Positions 7,366 through 10,672 of a stretch of DNA of 10,672 bases are shown in pieces. Numbering within the stretch: the stretch's first letter is position 1; every line of letters starts with the position of its first letter. A model generated the notes under the pieces. That model had not been told where the DNA came from. It saw only the letters and a list, made by a program, of their open reading frames with translations, and made no database searches. Origin of the DNA: Sulfurimonas sp. (GTDB lineage: Bacteria > Campylobacterota > Campylobacteria > Campylobacterales > Sulfurimonadaceae); the NCBI GenBank assembly GCA_002733155.1, contig NVUO01000012.1, positions 66,262 to 76,933 of the forward strand. The letters run 5' to 3'. A program made the translations under genes and the position numbers.

Positions 7366-7944
7366 TTAAAGCTTCGCCTTTGGCGAGATAATTCTTTTAT
7401 GTCTAACTTCTAGTTGTGGTGTAATTAATACATCACATGATATATCATAATCATCACAGATAAATTTATTTGTTTTGCAAATTTTTTCTTGAATAAAAAT
7501 CGTATATGGTTTCTTATTTAACTTTGCAAAGAAACGATCATACATCCCTTTTCCAAAACCAATTCTTTGTAAATTTCCATCTATCCCAACCGTTGGTACT
7601 ATAGCTATATCTATTTTTTTTATATTTCTTAAACTATTTCCCGCTTCATAAATACCAAATTTACTTCTTTTTAGCGGTAACCTAAATGGTACCATCTTAA
7701 AACTTGCTCCTTGCATAAATGGAACAAATATATCACATTTTCTTCGTATTTTTTTAATTGTTTTTGTTATATCAGCTTCAAAAGGTAATGGATAATAAAA
7801 TAAAATACTTTTATATTTCAGTCTATTTAGTTCCTTTTGCAGTCTCTTATTAAGATGATAATCATTATAAAATTTATTATGTGTAGAAGCTTCTTTTAGT
7901 TTTTTTATACAATTTGTTCTAAATATTGTTTTTGTAAGAGGCAT
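7366..7944 (-). CDS. 5-formyltetrahydrofolate cyclo-ligase family protein
   Basis: The enzyme converts 5-formyltetrahydrofolate to 5,10-methenyltetrahydrofolate using ATP (also called MTHFS, YgfA or Fau). The 192 residues show FYYPLPFEADI (about 49-59), which corresponds to the substrate-side segment, FGIYE (96-100, usually FGIxEP, here followed by A), and the ATP-binding signature VPTVGIDGNLQRIGFGKGMYDRF around 116-138. The N-terminus has the usual basic helix. The ATG at 7944 has only a weak AAAGA site (7955-7951). A possible -10, TAAAAT, sits at 7978-7973 with a run of T upstream. The gene is first in a two-gene unit with rny and is divergent from the tlpA-like gene. Confidence 0.88.
   Translation of the reverse strand: MPLTKTIFRTNCIKKLKEASTHNKFYNDYHLNKRLQKELNRLKYKSILFYYPLPFEADITKTIKKIRRKCDIFVPFMQGASFKMVPFRLPLKRSKFGIYEAGNSLRNIKKIDIAIVPTVGIDGNLQRIGFGKGMYDRFFAKLNKKPYTIFIQEKICKTNKFICDDYDISCDVLITPQLEVRHKRIISPKAKL
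7374..7386 (-). other. Small hairpin at the end of the cyclo-ligase gene
   Basis: TCGCC (7374-7378) and GGCGA (7382-7386) form a five-pair GC-rich stem with a three-base loop. It lies within the last codons of the cyclo-ligase gene, about 30 bases before the rny start. On the minus strand it is followed by AGCTTTAAAAATT, with no proper U-tract. It could be a partial attenuator or an mRNA processing site between the two genes; evidence is limited to the structure. Confidence 0.3.
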
Positions 7945-7956
7945 ATAAAATCTTTA

Positions 7957-7965
7957 TGGTAGAAT
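7957..7965 (+). promoter_or_regulatory. Extended -10 promoter of the tlpA-like gene
   Basis: TGGTAGAAT matches the extended -10 TGnTAnAAT and would start transcription near 7972, about 35 bases before the ATG at 8007. The resulting leader contains a run of ten A (7981-7990), G, and six more A merging into the Shine-Dalgarno GG. Confidence 0.45.
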
Positions 7966-8006
7966 TTCGCATATTTTACTAAAAAAAAAAGAAAAAAGGT
8001 ACATTT

Positions 8007-8567
8007 ATGATAAAAAAATCTATTTTACTAAGTTCAATTATACTTTTACTAACATTTAATGGATGTTCAAGTGAAGAAAAAGAGACACAAGAAATTAATA
8101 ATATGATTTCAAAAAACGAATATGTCTTAACATCTACAGATTCTAAACAATATATTGTAAAAAAAGAGGCTAATGCTTTTATTTTAGATGGAGCTAAAGA
8201 CAAGGTAATTATTTTTGATATCTTTGCAACTTGGTGTCCACCATGTCGTGCATCTGCATCTCACCTAAGTTCTTTACAAAAAAAGTATAAAGATAATCTA
8301 GTTATTATTGGTATAACTATTGAAGATAATATAGAAAATTCCAAACTTTTAGAGTTTGCAAAAACTTATAATGCTAAATATATACTTGTTAATTCAGATC
8401 AAAACCGCAAGTTAGCTGATGCAATTGTAAAAGAATTAGGATTAGGTGATAGGTATCCAATACCTACAATGGCTATGTATAAAAATGGAAAACTTATTAA
8501 TCATTTTGTAGGTATGGTAGAAGAAGAATTTGTTGAGAGTGATATTAAAAAAGCATTAGGTTTATAA
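8007..8567 (+). CDS. TlpA/ResA-like thioredoxin-fold lipoprotein
   Basis: This is a 186-residue exported disulfide oxidoreductase. Residues 1-19 form a lipoprotein signal (MIKKSILLSS... LTFNGC) with the lipidated cysteine at C20; the lipobox TFNGC is not classical but the context (CSSEE after it) fits. The thioredoxin domain has the active site W76-C77-P78-P79-C80 (FATWCPPC), the IED segment near 105, and the cis-proline motif IPT with P153. This type usually reduces apocytochrome c cysteines or other periplasmic disulfides on the outer face of the membrane. Whether it serves the c-type heme protein at 2012-2509 or others is unknown. The ATG follows AAAAAAGG at 7992-7999. ftsY follows after 63 bp on the same strand, probably in the same transcript. 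Confidence 0.9.
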   Translation: MIKKSILLSSIILLLTFNGCSSEEKETQEINNMISKNEYVLTSTDSKQYIVKKEANAFILDGAKDKVIIFDIFATWCPPCRASASHLSSLQKKYKDNLVIIGITIEDNIENSKLLEFAKTYNAKYILVNSDQNRKLADAIVKELGLGDRYPIPTMAMYKNGKLINHFVGMVEEEFVESDIKKALGL

Positions 8568-8568
8568 A

Positions 8569-8631
8569 ATGTTATTAAGTATGCCTTTATTGCCAATAGG
8601 TAAAACTCTAGTAAAAAGAGATAAATATTAA
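8569..8631 (+). CDS. Possible 20-residue ORF bridging tlpA-like gene and ftsY
   Basis: The ORF begins one base after the stop of the tlpA-like gene and its stop overlaps the ftsY ATG as TAATG. It would encode [21 protein letters not shown] weak AGG (8558-8560) lies eight bases upstream of the ATG. It fills the intergenic space exactly, so it might couple translation of the two genes. I do not recognise the peptide. A 20-codon open frame is not rare by chance, even in AT-rich DNA. Confidence 0.25.
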   Translation: MLLSMPLLPIGKTLVKRDKY

Positions 8632-9512
8632 TGTTTGGATTTATAAAAAAATCTCTTGCTAAAACTGCCGAAGCTATTAGGTCAGTTGCACCTAAAAAAA
8701 AGGTGTCTTTTACAAAAGATGAACTTGAAGACATTTTACTTGAGGCTGATGTTGCCTATGATTTAGTTGAAATTATTTTAAATGAGATATATCAAAGTAA
8801 AATTACTCGGGATATATTACGTTCTAAACTTTTAGCTACATTAGCTTATACATCATATAAGGAAGTAGAATTTACGGCACCTTTTGTTGAATTAATTGTT
8901 GGAGTAAACGGGGCTGGAAAAACCACAACTATCTCTAAACTAGCAAGTAGATATAAAAACGAAGGTAAAAAAGTTATGCTTGGTGCTGGTGATACTTTTC
9001 GTGCAGCTGCAATTGAGCAATTAACATTATGGGCGAAAAAAATTGACGTACCTATAGTATCTTCTAAACAAGGTCATGATAGTTCAGCTGTAGCATTTGA
9101 CACTATAGATTCTGCAAAATCTAAAGGTTTTGATTATGTAATTATAGATACAGCTGGACGTTTACATACTCAAACAAATTTATCAAATGAGCTTAAAAAA
9201 ATCAATCGAATTTGTAATAAGGCACATGCTGGATCGCCACATAGGACTACACTTATAATTGATGGTACTCAAGGTAATTCTGCAATTGCACAAGCAAAAG
9301 CATTTAATGAAATGATTGGAATTGATGGAATAATTATCACAAAACTTGACGGAACTGCAAAAGGTGGAAGTATATTTAGTATAGCTTATGCTTTAGAGTT
9401 ACCAATACTTTATGTAGGTACTGGTGAACAACCAGAAAACCTAACACCTTTTGATAAATATGAATTTGTAGATGGTTTACTTGACGTTATATTTGAGTCA
9501 GCAAATGATTAG
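8631..9512 (+). CDS. ftsY: Signal recognition particle receptor FtsY
   Basis: FtsY is the GTPase that docks SRP-ribosome complexes at the inner membrane. The 293 residues comprise a short amphipathic, basic N-terminal helix ([19 protein letters not shown]) for membrane contact, the N domain (about 25-80) and the G domain. G-domain motifs: P-loop GVNGAGKTT (91-99), DTFRAAA (121-127), DTAGR (173-177), TKLDG (237-241) followed by AKGG, and GEQPENL (265-271, usually GEQPEDL). The long acidic A domain of E. coli FtsY is absent, as is common outside the enterics. A weak AAGAGAT (8616-8622) precedes the ATG. The 3' end overlaps the small convergent gene at 9487-9657 by 26 bp. Confidence 0.97.
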   Translation: MFGFIKKSLAKTAEAIRSVAPKKKVSFTKDELEDILLEADVAYDLVEIILNEIYQSKITRDILRSKLLATLAYTSYKEVEFTAPFVELIVGVNGAGKTTTISKLASRYKNEGKKVMLGAGDTFRAAAIEQLTLWAKKIDVPIVSSKQGHDSSAVAFDTIDSAKSKGFDYVIIDTAGRLHTQTNLSNELKKINRICNKAHAGSPHRTTLIIDGTQGNSAIAQAKAFNEMIGIDGIIITKLDGTAKGGSIFSIAYALELPILYVGTGEQPENLTPFDKYEFVDGLLDVIFESAND

Positions 9513-9657
9513 CTAATGTCTTATATGAATATATTAAAGATTTATAACTTTTTTCTAAAAGTACATCATTTCTTTGTATAGATACTACTATAGTCATAAA
9601 TAACATAGCTCCAACCAATAGTTTTACCATTAGTGTAACATCATTAATGTTTTTCAT
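9487..9657 (-). CDS. Small single-span membrane protein, unknown function
   Basis: I do not recognise this 56-residue protein. It has a polar N-terminus (MKNINDVT), one membrane span (about 9-28, [20 protein letters not shown]) and a mostly basic, helical-looking tail of 28 residues ([19 protein letters not shown]...). The frame is open to 9690, but the ATG at 9657 has AAGGG at 9667-9663, five bases upstream, and a well-spaced promoter (ATGACA-17-TATAAG) ends about 30 bases ahead of it. These three signals together argue for a real gene. Its last 26 bp lie inside the end of ftsY on the opposite strand. The span-plus-helix layout vaguely recalls the first segment of a chemoreceptor, but no other MCP part is nearby, so I would not call it a remnant. 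Confidence 0.55.
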   Translation of the reverse strand: MKNINDVTLMVKLLVGAMLFMTIVVSIQRNDVLLEKSYKSLIYSYKTLANHLLTQI

Positions 9658-9692
9658 ACCAACCCTTAAATAATTTTTAGTAATCTGCACTT

Positions 9693-9721
9693 CTTATACT
9701 TTATCATCATTGAATTGTCAT
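9693..9721 (-). promoter_or_regulatory. Predicted sigma-70 promoter of the small membrane protein gene
   Basis: On the minus strand the -35 is ATGACA (9721-9716), followed by a 17-base spacer and a -10 TATAAG (9698-9693). Each box matches consensus at five of six positions. The start would be near 9687, giving a leader of about 30 bases with a good Shine-Dalgarno site. A clear -35 is unusual for this window. Confidence 0.5.
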
Positions 9722-9732
9722 ATATGTCAATT
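9713..9732. repeat. Near-perfect 20-bp dyad, possible operator
   Basis: AATTGTCATATATGTCAATT is symmetric at nine of ten base pairs (mismatch only at 9718/9727). It overlaps the -35 of the small membrane protein gene and lies about 70 bases upstream of the radA ATG. It looks like a dimeric repressor site, but no regulator gene is adjacent. Confidence 0.4.
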
Positions 9733-9766
9733 TGCAATATTTTAATATTTTATATATAAAAAAAAG

Positions 9767-9772
9767 TATAAT
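9767..9772 (+). promoter_or_regulatory. -10 box of radA
   Basis: Perfect TATAAT, about 30 bases before the radA ATG, preceded by a run of A and alternating A/T DNA. No -35 is seen. The Shine-Dalgarno AAAAAAGG at 9786-9793 follows. Confidence 0.5.
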
Positions 9773-9801
9773 TTCTTACTTAATTAAAAAAGGCTAATTT
9801 T

Positions 9802-10672
9802 ATGGCTAAAAAGAAAATTCTTTTTGAATGTCAACATTGTGGATTAACTACTCCAAAATGGATGGGTAAATGTACAAACTGTGCATCATGGGATTCCTTC
9901 CTTGAATTAAATGAACATCAACAAGAGATAGTAAAGCAGACTAAATCTACATCATCTTCATCTACAAAAGCTATAAGTATTAACAAGGTTGAAGAGCAAG
10001 AGGTATATAGATATTCATCTTTAGATAAAGAATTAGATATGGTACTTGGTGGTGGGATAGTACCTGGTTCATTAACTTTAATTGGAGGTAGCCCTGGAGT
10101 TGGTAAATCTACTCTACTCTTAAAAGTAGCAGCAAATATAGCCTCATCAAATAAAAATGTATTATATGTAACAGGAGAGGAGTCTACTACTCAGATTAAA
10201 CTTCGTGCAAATAGACTAAATGCCAATCAAAATACTTTATATTTACTAAGTGAAATTAGGTTAGAACAGGTACTTATAGAGATTAAACATAGGTCTTATG
10301 AGTTTTTAATCATAGATTCCATTCAAACACTTTATTCTGAAAATATAAGCTCAGCCCCTGGTTCTGTAACTCAGGTTAGACAAATCACATTTGAACTTAT
10401 GCGTATAGCTAAGGAAAAAGATATAGCTATATTTATTATTGGACATATTACAAAAGAGGGTTCCATTGCTGGACCACGTGTATTAGAACATATGGTTGAT
10501 ACTGTTTTATATTTTGAAGGTGATAGTTCTCAAGAACTAAGAATCCTAAGAGGATTTAAAAATCGTTTTGGACCAACAAGTGAAATTGGCGTATTTGAGA
10601 TGAAAAATGAAGGTTTAATATCTGCAACTGATATAGCCTCTAGATTTTTTAATCGCAATTCTAAACAAGCTG
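9802..10672 (+). CDS. radA: DNA repair protein RadA (Sms), N-terminal 290 residues, cut by window edge
   Basis: RadA is a RecA-like ATPase and helicase that helps branch migration during recombinational repair. Visible parts in order: a four-cysteine zinc finger, C10-x2-C13 and C24-x2-C27 (FECQHCG ... GKCTNCASWDSF); a serine/threonine-rich linker (about 46-57); Walker A GGSPGVGKST (95-104); TGEES (124-128); Walker B FLIIDSIQT (168-176); GHITKEG (214-220); and the RadA-specific KNRFG motif (253-257) with PTSEIGVFEM after it. The C-terminal Lon-protease-like domain lies beyond the window. The gene has its own -10 and a strong Shine-Dalgarno site, so it need not depend on ftsY transcription, although it follows on the same strand 289 bp later. 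Confidence 0.97.
   Translation, partial: MAKKKILFECQHCGLTTPKWMGKCTNCASWDSFLELNEHQQEIVKQTKSTSSSSTKAISINKVEEQEVYRYSSLDKELDMVLGGGIVPGSLTLIGGSPGVGKSTLLLKVAANIASSNKNVLYVTGEESTTQIKLRANRLNANQNTLYLLSEIRLEQVLIEIKHRSYEFLIIDSIQTLYSENISSAPGSVTQVRQITFELMRIAKEKDIAIFIIGHITKEGSIAGPRVLEHMVDTVLYFEGDSSQELRILRGFKNRFGPTSEIGVFEMKNEGLISATDIASRFFNRNSKQA

Noticed and set aside
7979..8203. 74-codon minus-strand open frame opposite the tlpA-like gene
   Set aside because: Its C-terminal poly-phenylalanine comes from the A-tract at 7981-7998, and it opposes a clear lipoprotein signal and linker.
8501..8734. 77-codon minus-strand open frame across the tlpA-ftsY junction
   Set aside because: Shadow of two real genes on the other strand, without a Shine-Dalgarno site.

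Overview
The window is AT-rich throughout and carries ordinary bacterial housekeeping genes. The gene content points to a member of the Campylobacterota (an Arcobacter- or Sulfurimonas-like bacterium). The main reasons are the low-GC coding style, an RNase Y in what otherwise looks like a proteobacterial gene set, CmoB coupled to a hotdog thioesterase (an arrangement I recall from Helicobacter HP0419/HP0420), a minimal FtsY without a long acidic domain, and promoters with good -10 boxes but weak -35 boxes. This assignment is inferred from gene content; no rRNA gene or other taxonomic marker is present.

Layout. Positions 1-2509 are on the minus strand. A signal-peptide-bearing c-type heme protein of the cytochrome P460 kind lies 22 bp ahead of a methyl-accepting chemotaxis protein. 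These are followed by the start of nadE, cut by the window edge, which has its own extended -10 promoter. Positions 2769-4747 hold a GloC-like metallo-beta-lactamase-fold hydrolase on the plus strand. Facing it tail to tail are cmoB and a hotdog thioesterase, which overlap by ATGA. At 4882-5775 is a FieF/YiiP-type metal exporter with a structured leader. At 5778-7944 (minus strand) are 5-formyltetrahydrofolate cyclo-ligase and rny. At 8007-9512 (plus strand) are a TlpA-like thioredoxin lipoprotein and ftsY, with a 20-codon ORF exactly filling the gap between them. At 9487-9657 (minus strand) is a predicted 56-residue single-span membrane protein with its own promoter and Shine-Dalgarno site. 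radA starts at 9802 and runs off the right edge.

How the genes relate. Most neighbours are functionally unrelated core genes: NAD synthesis, tRNA wobble modification, folate interconversion, mRNA decay, protein targeting and recombination repair. The pairings that may matter biologically are the heme protein with the chemoreceptor, cmoB with the thioesterase, and tlpA with ftsY through the small ORF.

I see no CRISPR array, insertion sequence, phage gene, tRNA or rRNA, and no clear sign of recent transfer. No stretch longer than 300 bases is left without a gene; the largest gaps are 2510-2768 and 9658-9801. I do not see a clear novel multi-gene system. The best leads are the P460-MCP pair, the small membrane protein with a near-perfect 20-bp dyad over its promoter, and the folded leader of the metal exporter.
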